A stretch of 64,000 nt of DNA. Source: Branchinecta lynchi. Lineage: Eukaryota; Arthropoda; Branchiopoda; Anostraca; Branchinectidae. Below, piece after piece: positions 1 through 9,957 of this stretch (within the stretch, counting starts at the first letter, position 1; every line of letters begins with the position of its first letter). A program made the translations under genes and the position numbers. The notes below the pieces were generated by a model that saw only the letters and a program-made list of their open reading frames with translations, searched no databases and had not been told where the DNA came from. Location of the stretch: the NCBI GenBank assembly GCA_023053575.1, contig JAKZAP010000012.1:11160230-11224229 (forward strand), read 5' to 3'.

Positions 1-54
1 GGATAGACAGGCACAAGAGAAGGGAGGCTTCCCTCCTTTTATGCCCAATCTTAT

Positions 55-564
55 ATGGTTGTGAGGCTGGATACATACTTTATCAGACACGGACCAACCA
101 TCAAGCCCAGCCATACAAGTAAAAGCGAAGCTAAAGCGGAAAGAAGTCTAAGAGGGTCAAAGGATTCCACAGACTCTGTCGTAAAAGGAAGGAAGATACT
201 TTCAGTCGAATTCGAAGGGGTATTCGCTCATTGTCGGAACATCCTCCATGACACCCATCCAGATTTCGCAGTCCGATATTGGCCTATATATCTTTTTGAG
301 GATAGAGTATCCCAGCAGTTGATTGAGGCCGCTTACTGTCTAAAAGCAAATCTCAGTCGACTTTCTCAGTCTGTCGGTGTTGGAACTATAACTTTTATAT
401 TTTTTGTGGTGTTGTACCTGCAGGTAGTACCGTTTCATATTATAAAATCCGGTATTGGACCTTGCACAAAAACAGGATCGGGAGCTCCCGGACTGGACTT
501 CCTGCCCGGATTTGCAGCGCCATCATCACTTCCATATGGAAAAGTTGAAATTTTTTCAACTTGA
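55..564 (+). CDS. Uncertain 169-codon ORF, no recognised family
   Basis: Open frame of 169 codons from an ATG to a TGA. I recognise no family. Residues 1-100 are polar and mixed. A hydrophobic stretch (GTITFIFFVVLYLQVVPF) at about residues 110-127 could be one membrane segment. The last 24 residues (LDFLPGF..PSS.PYG..EI.ST) recur, with mostly third-base changes, about 46.7 kb away at 47208-47285. That makes this tail the best-supported coding part. No intron signals, promoter or poly(A) context were found, and the rest of the frame may be open by chance. It could be the 3' exon of a gene or part of an unrecognised transposon. I infer no function. Confidence 0.25.
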   Translation: MVVRLDTYFIRHGPTIKPSHTSKSEAKAERSLRGSKDSTDSVVKGRKILSVEFEGVFAHCRNILHDTHPDFAVRYWPIYLFEDRVSQQLIEAAYCLKANLSRLSQSVGVGTITFIFFVVLYLQVVPFHIIKSGIGPCTKTGSGAPGLDFLPGFAAPSSLPYGKVEIFST

Positions 565-600
565 TGATGAAAGTGCAGGAAATCCGGCCGTGAAATCCTC
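470..600 (+). repeat. Dispersed repeat ending in a conserved PYG peptide (copy 1)
   Basis: About 130 bases resembling 47195-47325. Shared landmarks are GATCGG/GAATCGG, TTCCTGCC, CCATCATCA, TTCAACTT and TGATGAAAGTG. Aligned in frame, the differences favour third codon positions, and a stop follows at nearly the same place. Similarity fades after TGATGAAAGTG. Confidence 0.5.
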
Positions 601-1078
601 ATCGTGTGTACGCACTTTAAACCAGTGTCTTAATGAGTGTTCACAAGCAATGTTCGCTATTCCTTTCTGTTAAAATTTAGCCGAAGACGGCTGAGATCCT
701 ACAGTCTAGTTAAGCATCACTTATTAACCTAATGACTGAAAACCGGATAAAAATGCGCTGTCCATAGATAACCGATTGCATCGAATGAACTTATTATTTC
801 GGATCGGTGGTGCCTCTGTAATAATAATAACTTATTTTTAATCCACAAATCGTACAAGACGAAAACAGTGGAGTACAAAAGAATAGATGAAGACATAATT
901 AGGCAGAACACAACACATACAAACAAAATCTACTTGATGATGTATTTTTTTTGTTTAAATCAGCAAAAAAAAAGCCACAATCTAACAAAAAATAAATAAT
1001 AAATAAGAAAAAATAACACATCAACAAAGCAACCGCTAACAACTTATTACCCGGCCAAAGCAAGGCCAAAACAGTGGA
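601..1078. other. Unassigned AT-rich stretch
   Basis: No gene, RNA or repeat boundary recognised. It holds A-rich runs, and the open frames on the minus strand look like chance frames in low-complexity DNA. Confidence 0.5.
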
Positions 1079-1165
1079 CTGACCGTCCAACTGACAGACC
1101 GTCCAACCGACAGACGGTCGGAAAAGTTATCGGTATATGGCACTTGACTGGAAGGCAAGTGCCAT
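1079..1165 (+). mobile_element. HLA element, 3' terminal fragment
   Basis: Carries only the 3' end of the HLA family: GACCGTCC-type short repeats, CGGTCGGAAAAGTTATCGG, then the hairpin TATGGCACTTG (loop ACTGGAAGG) CAAGTGCCATA with 11-bp arms. The same end closes the copies at 54865 and 42132. Everything upstream in the element is missing, so this is a severe 5' truncation. Confidence 0.75.
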
Positions 1166-1229
1166 AAAAAGGCAGAAACATTGCAAGACATATCTTAAAA
1201 TCATCTTCCTTTTTTCTTCAGCCGTGACT

Positions 1230-1430
1230 TCTCCGAGCTTGTCGTCTTGAACCAAGGAAATGCAGGCTTCTGTTGAGATTCAAATTCGCCGCATCTGTGC
1301 GAATTTGGGTTGCCGTGCAAGCAGCGCATATTCTGAACGTTATTACTAGGCGCCCTGGTGAAAAATTACAAAATCACTTATGTGAGTAAAAGTAATTCTC
1401 TGTATTCAAATAACAGATGTAAAAATAAGC
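1230..1430 (+). repeat. Dispersed repeat R5 (copy 1)
   Basis: Shares GGAAATGCAGGC, ATTCAAA/GATTC, CGCGTCTG-like and CGTTATTAC landmarks, in the same order, with 22298-22464 and 46140-46255. This copy is uninterrupted where the other two are broken by HLB insertions, so it serves as an empty-site reference. Origin unknown. Confidence 0.55.
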
Positions 1431-2168
1431 TGGCTTTTCAGTTAAACTTTAAAGACTTTCAGTCGACTTTGAGGGGGTGGACCCTTCGGTCCGAGTTGGA
1501 ACCAACCTTCAGATCTTCTGCAATTTGTCTCTACGCTAACCTTACAGATTCCGGTTTTGGCCTATGCTCTCGATAAATTTGGAGTTTTTGCAGTGACTCG
1601 TGGCTGAATGGAAAAGGCTGGCTGTATTGCAGTTGGCTGAGACAAAAACCTGCTACGTCGCTTTTAAATTGAGGTTCCTTTCCGTTTTGCACCCTGGGAA
1701 ATCCAGTGCCAAGTCCAATTTAGAGAGAGAGAACTAAAATTCAGGATTTTAAGACCGGAAAAACGGGTTCGTCTCTCAGACTCTAGTATGCAAAAACGTC
1801 AATTGCCGGATAGGGATAACTCTCGTAAATGGACCGGAATTATTTTTGTGTCTGACAGAACTCCCGACAGAAAGGGGAAATATGTCAGGATTGGCGAGGT
1901 CCCAGAGAAAAGTCATCAGGTTAAACGACTGTTATCGAAATTACTTGACCGAGGCCACTGAAAAGTATACCTCTTCAAGAGATCCTGAAAACAGAAAAAG
2001 CAAATGAAAAGAAGAAACGAAAAGGAGGAATCTGGTAAAAGCCAGGGCCCGGCTTCTAGATACTTTTTCCGGATTTCTAATGTCAATTGTCGTCGAGGGG
2101 GATCAGGAAGATGAAGCGAGACCGAAAACGTCCGGCACCCAAGAGATTACGGAAATGTGGAAGGGTCT
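1431..2168. other. Unassigned stretch
   Basis: No recognisable gene or repeat structure. Short frames only. Confidence 0.4.
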
Positions 2169-2176
2169 CGTAGAGG

Positions 2177-2426
2177 CAGGGGCGTCACGACTGGGGGGAG
2201 GGGGGACGACCCCCCTCCAATGCTGTCGGCTAGTCGGTAAAAATAACCGAGTCGGCGTGAAGCGCCGTGATTTTTCTTCAAAACAGTTGATTTTTTTCGT
2301 GAAACAGTAATTTTTTGTTGTTGAAAACAGTCTTTTTTTTCTGCAGAAAAAGTCGGTAAAAACTACCAGCCAGTCGGTAAATGCCTCGTCTCCCCCAAAA
2401 AAATATTTTGGCTAGTAACGCCTCTG
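2177..2426. mobile_element. hAT-type MITE hM1 with 8-bp target duplication
   Basis: A 250-base non-autonomous element. The left end is CAGGGGCGTCACGACTG and the right end reads, reversed, CAGAGGCGTTACTAGCC. It is flanked by an exact 8-bp duplication CGTAGAGG (2169-2176 and 2427-2434). CAG-starting ends with an 8-bp duplication are the hAT signature. A poly-G tract lies just inside the left end. The body is a degenerate array of AAAACAGT(C/T)GATTTTT-like units. No transposase is encoded. Confidence 0.88.
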
Positions 2427-2434
2427 CGTAGAGG

Positions 2435-2870
2435 CAGCACGCTTTAGAGACAAAATAGATATGCAAATGGGTGGAGTAGGCGGAAAGGCAGAGCGAACAT
2501 TCACGAAATCTTGAAAAAGAGCGAGATAGCATTATGTTCATAGGAGTCTTTTGAAAAGAATTGGCTTGACTCAGTGACTGTACGAAAGACCCAGATCTGG
2601 AAGGTGAAGCCTAACTTGATTCTAATACACTATGTTCTTCTTTGTTCCCACTATGTTCCTCCCCCCCCCCCCCCAGGATAATGAATAAATTGATGGAAAT
2701 TTGTAAAATTTGTAGAATGGTAGATAACGAATAAGGTATAAAGTAAAAAAAGATTTTTTCCAGAATGAATCTCCATTTGGATTTGAAAAGTTCAGTTTTT
2801 CTAATAATCATTTCGAATAATTCTTATCTTGTTTGATTGTTTCTGTACAAGTTTCCCATGTCCTTCAGTA
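2435..2870. other. Unassigned stretch with a poly-C tract
   Basis: No gene recognised. A homopolymer C run lies near 2658-2674. The minus-strand frames here are low-complexity. Confidence 0.4.
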
Positions 2871-2875
2871 GCCAA

Positions 2876-3250
2876 CGCTAACTCCACGCAACCACATGTA
2901 AAAACTCAATCCTTACTAATTTACGACAAATTTAAAAAGCATAGGATGGGAGAGACTTTCGCCAATGTGAAAAATGTAACTAATTTGAACTTCCAAATTT
3001 CGAACTATAATATCTGTTTTTAGTTTGTAGCCGATTAGCTTATACATTTTAACTAAAAAAGGTGAAGTTATTTCCACGCAACCACATGTAAAAAGTCAAT
3101 CCTTAACTAATTTGCGAAAGCATAAGATGGGAAAAACTCCCATCACTTTGAAAACTATAACTATATTATTCTTGGAAATTTGGAACTATAGTATCTGTTT
3201 TAACCTGTAGCCTATTAGCTTATACACTTTAAATAAGAAAAATGTAAAAT
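2876..3250. repeat. Tandem duplication, about 190-bp unit, two copies
   Basis: Both copies contain CCACGCAACCACATGTAAAAA, then TCAATCCTTA, AGCATA(G/A)GATGGGA, TATCTGTTTT and GATTAGCTTATACA. They begin near 2882 and 3072, with small indels between them. Confidence 0.75.
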
Positions 3251-3502
3251 TTGCAAACAGATTTTAATTCACGGTTAATTTAATTCAATGACTGTACATA
3301 AACATAAAACCCTACACCAATTTACAACAAAGGAAAACAAATTGATACAAGCTATGAATAGCAATACTAAGTCGTGATAAATTTAACATGTTCAAATTAC
3401 TTTTGCCGGTATAATAATAATAATGTATTTAAAGCCTTAGGGCCATATACAAACAACTAAATATAAAACTTTATAATAATTACTGTTATCACACTACATA
3501 AA

Positions 3503-5820
3503 CTAAACTGCACTCGCCCGATCAACTTTTATTTTAATACTATTCGACACGAATCTGCATACTGCACTAATTGCACCTGGAGATGTGCTCTTCATGATAT
3601 CAGGAAACAGTATCTCCCTATCCCCCCAGCAAGATTCCCTTAAAATCGAGAGCTCGCGACACCGTGCAACCAAGTGGGCTAGGTCATTGTCTCCCTCACC
3701 GCAAAGGGAACAGGGGCTGTTCATACTGGGGGAAACTCTTTTTTTCTTATCAAACTTGCTTTTCCCGTGTACTGGCAGACAGTTCGCTCGCAACTGGATC
3801 CAGAGAGTGAGAGGTTCAGCTTGGTTTGTTGGGAGGTTGGGAGGTTCAGCTTCATATAAAATTCTGGTCCAAAACTCTCTTCGATCATTTTGTAATTTAC
3901 TAGTGTCTCCGATTCTCTAACGATACCTGCCCATTTCTGTATTTCTTGGTCTTCTAATATTCTTAATACTTCTTTTACCAGGGATGGTAGCCCCGATGTG
4001 GGCCCTAAGCCATTGTTCCAAGCACTGGATAGTCCCACGGAATCTAGGAGGGCTTTGATCTGGAATGGCCATGACCTTTTTCTCCCCATTAGAAGAAGCT
4101 CAGTATATGCTGATTTGAGCAGTCTTTCCTCAGGCATCTGGATAAGTTTTATCCAACATTGTAGGATTTGGCCTAGTCTCTGTTTTCTCATCGAAAATAG
4201 TCCTAGGTCCCCTTTTAATGCTTGCGAATGAGTTGTGGGATGTAGCCTTTGGACTCTCTTGTAGTACTGTAGCTGTAAGGTTTCGATCTGTGGAGCTGTC
4301 TCAAAACCCCATAATTCAGCACCGTAGTGGAATACCGGCATTATTTTTGAAGTAAAAATATGTCTATGGATCTTTAATGTTTTTATTCCCATCAGTGTCT
4401 GATTTTGAAATATTACTGCGGATGCTACTCGCCCCCGTGTTACCATTTCCTTTAAATGCGTATTCCAACTTCCATTAGGGGTCAGCGTAAAACCAAGATA
4501 TTTAAATTTATTCGTCGTTTTTATTTTCTCTCCTTTAAACATAAATTCGTGAATTTCCTCGTTACTTAACTTTGATGTAAAAGTAACTATTTCTGTTTTA
4601 CTACTGTTAAGGACTAATTTTTTCATATCCAGGTATTCCGCCACCAAATCTAACAGGATTTGTAGGTCATTCGCTGATTTCGCCACCAGCGCTGTATCGT
4701 CAGCGAATAGAAGCACTGAAAACGCCTTATTGCCTAGGGTTACTGACGGGGCCCATCTTTTTTCCAAGAACTCTATCAAATCATTAATAAATATTCCAAA
4801 CAGCTTTGGAGATAAAATACTTCCTTGTTTCACACCTTTTCTATTCTCGAAACTTCGTGACATTCCTTTGTTTGCTATTTTAACTATCCCCTTCGTTGCC
4901 GTGTACATGCTAACTAACAATTTCACAAAAATTACCGGTAAACCTATTTTTAATAATTCCTTTCCAAGCAATAGCCTATCTAATGTATCAAAAGCTTTTT
5001 GTAGATCTAAAAATGCGACAAAAAGTTTTTTATTTCTCTTCCCAAATTTTTTATCATTGTTTTCAAAACGAACATACGGTCGGACGTACTATAACTTCTT
5101 CTGAATCCTCCTTGTTCTTCTTGTATTACCTTATAAAATTCAAGCCATCTCCCTAACCTTTTATCTATTATTTTTTCAAACACCTTGCTTAATGCCGACA
5201 TTAGCGCAATCGGCCTGTAGTTACTATGAATCAAGGGGTTTCCTTTCTTCAATAATGGCAAAACAATGGATGTTTTCCATGTCGCTGGCCACTCCTGGGA
5301 TTGGAGAATCCGGTTAAATAAACACAATCAACGCTACAAAAACTGAAGGAAATGCTTTATACATTCGTGATGGAATGCCGTCTACTCCCGGGGCACTTCC
5401 TGCTTTTGTTTGTATTAGCGCTTGTTTCACATCATATTCTTTTATTTCTTCTAATATCTCATAATCTTTTTCTTTTTGTGGGAACACATTCTCTTCTTTA
5501 CTATTTTCCATTTCATCTTTCAAATCAAGTATATTACCACAGTCTCCCTCCCACTCTTCGAAATACTCCGGCCATGAGCCCAGGCTAGGGCCCTCTTTAT
5601 TTTTTCGTTTATTTTTTGTTGATTCTCTTACTTTCTTCCAAAACTCCCGGCCTGTAGATTTTTTATATGACGCCTCCACCTCTAATTCATCTTTCTTCTG
5701 TTCTTCTAGTTTTTTTCGTTTGATTAACTTTCTTATACAAATCTTGGCATACTAGTTATAATCCAATCTTCGGCTTCTGTTTTAACAAACCTAGCATCTC
5801 TTGCGGGTCTCCAACACTAC
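3503..5820 (-). pseudogene. Broken LINE reverse transcriptase with C-terminal CCHC-like knuckle
   Basis: Read from 5820 downwards. A linker with REFWKK (about 5630) is followed by APGVDGIPSRMYKAF (about 5390) and NYRPIALMSALSKVFE (about 5200), typical of the RT fingers. FLDLQKAFD (motif A, about 5010-5020) carries the first catalytic aspartate. QGSILSPKLFGIF (motif B, about 4810) precedes LLFADDTALVAKSAND (motif C, FADD near 4700). The thumb region contains YGAELWGF and KGDLGLFS. The end carries CSLCGEGDNDLAHLVARC (about 3690-3740), a C-x2-C...H...C knuckle. The frame shifts near 5750, 5320, 5010 and 3790, so no complete protein can be made. In life such an enzyme copies its own RNA at a nicked target. 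Confidence 0.9.
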
Positions 5821-5824
5821 CAGC

Positions 5825-6004
5825 CAAGGCCGGATACGGGGGGTTAGGGGGTAAGGTACTCTCGAAAAGTGCAAAAATAATCACTTTGTATAGGCTTTTC
5901 CCTCTGATCTACGTTTTTTTGTACTTTTTTTTCGACCCGAAGGCACACACACCCCGAAAGGCACCCCCCCCCCCCCCCGAAATAAATTCCTGGATACGGG
6001 CCTG
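5825..6004. mobile_element. hAT-type MITE hM2 inserted in the LINE, 8-bp target duplication
   Basis: A 180-base element. Its ends are CAAGGCCGGATACGGG on the left and, reversed, CAGGCCCGTATCCAGG on the right. It is flanked by an exact 8-bp duplication CTACCAGC (5817-5824 and 6005-6012). It contains poly-G and poly-C tracts near both ends. LINE-like linker residues can be read on both sides, so it landed in the already resident LINE. Confidence 0.85.
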
Positions 6005-6050
6005 CTACCAGCCTAGATCTCTGGCATAAAACAGTATTTTTTCTAGATAT

Positions 6051-6480
6051 CAACCAACTTCGAGCAAGAAAATAAAATAAGTTACTGAAAATGTTTGCAA
6101 GGATGGATTTATTACATGCTGATATTTACGACTCATGGATATTATATTGTTGATTAGTCAGTGATGATGTATTATTCTTCGAGCAAGATCTGTCTAGATT
6201 TTCAAACAAATCTGTATTGATTTTCACGTGGCAGGTCTTTTATGATATTGAAATTTCCTTTTGTAAAATTCCATTATATATTACTTTTTTTGGTCTCTCT
6301 TTTTGTCTCTCGTGGGGGGAAATTGGGAATCCTTGTGTTGGCGAACCGCACGCAGCTGGTGAGCAAAGGCACTAGCCACTTTGCGTGCAGTGCGGCTCTG
6401 TTAATGTGTATGCCACTTTCGTAGAAGAAATTGGTTGCATGCACAAATTTGTGTTGTTTGTAAGAACAACTAGCATCGAC
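6051..6480. other. Unassigned stretch
   Basis: No feature recognised. GCACGCAG...CTGCGTGC-like complementary segments around 6340-6400 are too short and imperfect to name. Confidence 0.4.
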
Positions 6481-6484
6481 AAGT

Positions 6485-7013
6485 TAAGATTTATTTCCGT
6501 AAAAGCACAAAGGGCCATGGAAACAACAAACAACACCAATACGAAACCATAAGCTCAAGCACTATTTACAAAAAACTTTCCCTGTGAATCATGGCTACCT
6601 TTAGGAATCTTCCCAAGTTTCTGATATCTCTAAAACTTCTACTTTTCAAAATTTGTTTAAACCTTTCCTCGCCCCAAATCATTTCCCCAAATATTTCCTT
6701 CCTCAGGTCTGTTAACTCCTGACACTCACCCATTAAATGGAAAGTACATTTATTCATTTTACCACACATCGGACATACATAAGGACCACGAAGCACTCTA
6801 ACCTTACCCAAATATTTCCTTCTCAATCCTATCGGTAAACCATCTGCCCTCAGGCTAATTATCAGTTGAATTTGGTCTAAAGGAATTCCCGTCTGAAAAT
6901 AAATTTCTTCCCCCCATGTCTCCTTGGCTGTGGCATAAAACCTCAGGGAATCCGAAAGCAGCCAGCCAGCACTGCCAATCTTGCACCTCCTGTTCTCTTA
7001 GCCTACTCTCCAC
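6485..7013 (-). mobile_element. LINE relic, 3' part (same element as 8563-9065)
   Basis: The 3' end has a short GATAAGA-type tail and TTTATTTCCGTAAAAGCACAAAGGGCCATGG on the plus strand. Minus-strand coding traces include YVCPMCGKMNKCTFHLMGEC (C-x2-C...H...C knuckle at about 6715-6775), NLGRFLKVAMIHRESFL at the C-terminus near 6566-6620, and LREQEVQDWQ near 6980-7010. These match the C-terminal portion of the LINE at 3503. The coding frame resumes at 8563 beyond an HLA insertion. At least one further frameshift lies near 6945. Confidence 0.82.
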
Positions 7014-8562
7014 TTTTTATGGCACTTGGCACTTACCGATCACTTTTCCGTCGGTCTGTCTGTCGGTCGGTCGGTCGGTTAGTCCGGTGTTTGTGAGTTA
7101 GGGTACTTCCAGATATGCTAGGACGATGAAACTTAGCAGACATACTAGGGACCCGACCAAACTAAGTTGGAAATAGTCACTTGCCCGATCCGACCATCGT
7201 GGGGATAGGGAGGGAAACCGGAATCCGGAATTTAGTGGCATGCATAACTTTTGAACGGGTTATCGGATGTTAATGAAATATGATATTTGGAAAGACGTCA
7301 TGTCTCAGATTGTCCCATTTCAAGTCCGGACCGAATCCAATGGATGGCTGGGGGGGGGGGGAGGCGTAGGGGGGGGGACCTAAAATCATGTGACACGCTT
7401 AGAGTGGAGGGATTGGGATGAATTTTGGTGAGAGGAACAAGCCCAAGCCCTAGTTACATCATTCACAGAACCAGACGGGATTCGGGCACTGTGGGGGGAG
7501 TTGGAGGGGGGGGGGGGCCGGAATTCCGGTGATATGGAGTTAATTAAGATGTTGCTTCTGCCCAAGCTGACTGCGAATCATATTTGACGATGCAAAACGG
7601 ATAAGTCAGCTACATTTTTTCGAGCTATTTTTTGGCCCTTCTTGGCAAGGATCCTCTTCAGGCTCAAGCTCGAAATATAGCAAAAAAAAAATGTAGCTGA
7701 CTTACCCGTTTTGGATCGTGAAATACGGAGTTATTTACTTCCAGGTGGGTTAGGACAGTGAAACTTGGCAAGCATACCAGGGACCCGACTAAGCTAACTT
7801 GAAAATAGTCACTTCCTCGATCCGACCACCGTGGGGGGAGTGGAGGGAAGGGGAATCCGGAATCTAGAGGTACGTAACTTTGGAACGGGTGATTGGATCT
7901 TAATGAAACTTGATACTTGGAAAGACCTCGTGTCTCGGATGTCCCATGTCAAGTCCGAACCGGATCTGATTATTGTGGGGGGGGGGAGTCAGAAGGGGGA
8001 GCCTTAAATCTTGTGACACGCGGAGAGTGGAGCGATTGGGATGAAAGTTGGTGGGAAGAACAAGCACAAGCCCTAGATTCATCAGTGACAGAACTGGACC
8101 GGATTCGAGCACTGTGGGGGGAGTTAGAGGGAGGGGGGGGGGGGGTCAGGAATTTTGGTGATCACGAGTTAAGGTACTTCCAGATGTGCTAGGACCATGA
8201 AACTTGGCTTGAACATTAGAGACTTGACATGATTAGATCATTTTTGCCTCAAGGATTTTGCTTACAACTGAATTTCTTAACAAATGATACTTTGGAGTAC
8301 AATATACATTTCATTCTCCCGATGAGCTCATCATAATTTTTGCTTCAAGAGTTTTGGTTACAGATTAATTTCTAGCGCCCTTAAAGTGCGCATCATCACA
8401 GCCAAAAGCATTACCAAACGAAGCATTCTCTTGAATTCCAAGGACCCATTATCTCAAGGGTTTTGCTTACAAATAATCACAACATACCCACGAACTGAAG
8501 AATTCGTACTTTCATCCTCTGACCCAGCCTTGCAAGTGCCATATGAGCTTCCAGCTCTTGTT
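7014..8562 (-). mobile_element. HLA element, near full length, inserted in a LINE
   Basis: The 5' end, at the right, is AACAAGAGCTGGAAGCTCATATGGCACTTGCAAGG read on the minus strand. The 3' end, at the left, is the (partly deleted) TATGGCACTTG hairpin with CGGTCGG repeats. The core holds two to three tandem units of about 0.4 kb, each with GAAACTTGGC, GGGACCCGAC, CCGATCCGACCA, GGAATCCGGAAT and a poly-G tract. A foldback element interrupts the core at about 7545-7735. The flanks are continuous LINE coding sequence, with no target duplication seen. No protein is encoded. Confidence 0.82.
7545..7735. mobile_element. Foldback element R6 inside HLA
   Basis: The inverted arms contain AAAACGGATAAGTCAGCTACATTTTTT and, on the other side, AAAAAATGTAGCTGACTTACCCGTTTT. 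The centre includes the hairpin CCCTTCTTGGCAAGG. The consensus of the HLA unit resumes after it. GGAGTTA occurs on both sides (about 7540 and 7729) and may be a target duplication. Relatives lie at 30775, 31640, 33255, 35715 and 46440. Confidence 0.65.
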
Positions 8563-9065
8563 CACAATAGCCTACTTCCTATGTTATCCCACCCTTTTCC
8601 CTCATTCCAGATATAAGATAATCTTGTACTATCTAAAGTTGCCTTAACCTGCTGCGGCCATGACTCCCTTTATTTATCTATCAACGACTTCAAATACGCC
8701 GTCTTCACCGGCGTCACTCTTGCCAACACTATGATTTTTTCCCACAGAAGAATCATACTTACTAACCGATAACTCCTTAACGAATAAAGTCCTAAATCAC
8801 CTTTTACTACTAACGGACTAGTCTTACTATTAACTCCTAGTATTCTTTTAAAATAACATAACTGTACCTGTTCAAACTTCTGACATTGGGTATATCCCCA
8901 AATTTCAGCTGCATAATGCATGGCTGAAACGACTTTCGAAAAAAATACTTGTTTATGCATCCTTAAATGATCGCCCTTAATTGGGTCTTTAACAATATAT
9001 TTACACACCGTTTTCCTTTTGCTAGACTTGATTCTACATGTTACATTCCCTCAAGTAAAATACCA
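8563..9065 (-). mobile_element. LINE relic, upstream part (same element as 6485-7013)
   Basis: Minus-strand coding traces match the RT thumb and downstream region of the LINE at 3503-4971. They include AMHYAAEIWGY (about 8915), KGDLGLYSLRSYRL (about 8785) and WPQQVKATLDSTRLSYIWNE (about 8600-8660). One stop separates the main frame from the downstream part. The sequence is broken at 8562/8563 by the HLA element and continues at 7013. Recognition ends near 9065. Confidence 0.85.
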
Positions 9066-9957
9066 GAGAACAGACCATTATTTAGCCCGGTAATTGAACA
9101 ACGAACAACAAACACATAGATTACTTCTTAGCTTTGAAGTGATCTTTTGTAATCGCGTTAATTTGGGAATGGGCAAAGTTAGAAATCTCCTTTGTGATAA
9201 ACAAGTCAGACCTCACATCTCCTTATGCTTCATTCCACTGTATGGTCCAAGTTCAAAGAACATGATGGAATTATTAGTTCCCGGCACAACTTCCTCGTAC
9301 TCCCTTTTCCCGACAGCTTTATGTTCGTTCGTGCAAGTGATTAATGGCATAAGTTGTGGAAATAAGCTTTATTCAAATGAGGAATGGTAGGAAGCGTCGA
9401 CGTTTTGTCTGAAGTTTGTAAGCGGATTGCATTAAGCACGTTCAGTGCCACGACTCCCTATTATTTGTTGGTCACAACTTTTCAGGAATAACTCGCGCAT
9501 TACGATGTTAATTTGAGTGCAGTAAAACCTCAATAAGCTTCATAAATGGGAAAGAGTAAAACGGATTCTAACGGCTGGGTCTCTGGGCATAACGCTCCCG
9601 CTCGGGCTATTGGGATAAGGCTAACAGAGGTCGTATTTTGTCTATTTGGGGTATTATACCCAACCCTAATTCCCCGTTTGGGTATTATATCCACCCCTAC
9701 TGAAAAAAAAAGGATTACCCACTAAGCCGTTGTGAAAGTACTCAGGGAAACTTGCCCCTGGTGTTCTTGGCACAGCCGAATTTAGGAATCCTATGTTTCT
9801 CGTACTGTCGGGTAACTCGGGTAACCCTATCTTAAGACGTAGTGTTCCATTGTGATTCAGCCGGGTTGAGTTTCCGTGAGGCTTCCAGATCGCGCACTAC
9901 TTTTTTTTCTTCCATATTCGGCATATGGGTGAGCAGCTCACGCCCTATACCGACATA
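9066..9957. other. Unassigned stretch
   Basis: No gene or repeat identified. A near repeat of GGGTATTATA(C/T)CCA occurs at about 9648 and 9690. An imperfect hairpin around CATATGGGTGAGCAGCTCACGCCC lies near 9920-9945. Confidence 0.4.

Larger units (their letters stand above)
3407..6050 (-). mobile_element. LINE (non-LTR retrotransposon), 5'-truncated and degraded
   Basis: The element reads on the minus strand. Its 3' end at about 3407 is an (ATT)n tail preceded by the motif that appears on the plus strand as TTTAAAGCCTTAGGGCCAT. This motif is shared with the LINE ends at 6490, 16315, 59210 and 63200. The protein part (reverse transcriptase plus C-terminal zinc knuckle) spans about 3503-5820. 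Traces of the linker upstream of RT continue past a hAT MITE inserted at 5825-6004. No endonuclease domain was found, so the 5' half is missing or unrecognisable. LINE clade not determined. Confidence 0.88.

Noticed and set aside
55..564. Confident membrane-protein call for the first ORF
   Set aside because: One hydrophobic run in an otherwise unsupported frame; only the last 24 codons have comparative support.
7020..7100. CCGTCGGTCTGTCGGTCGGTCGG as a functional regulatory microsatellite
   Set aside because: It is a regular part of the HLA 3' region, present in other copies with variable length.
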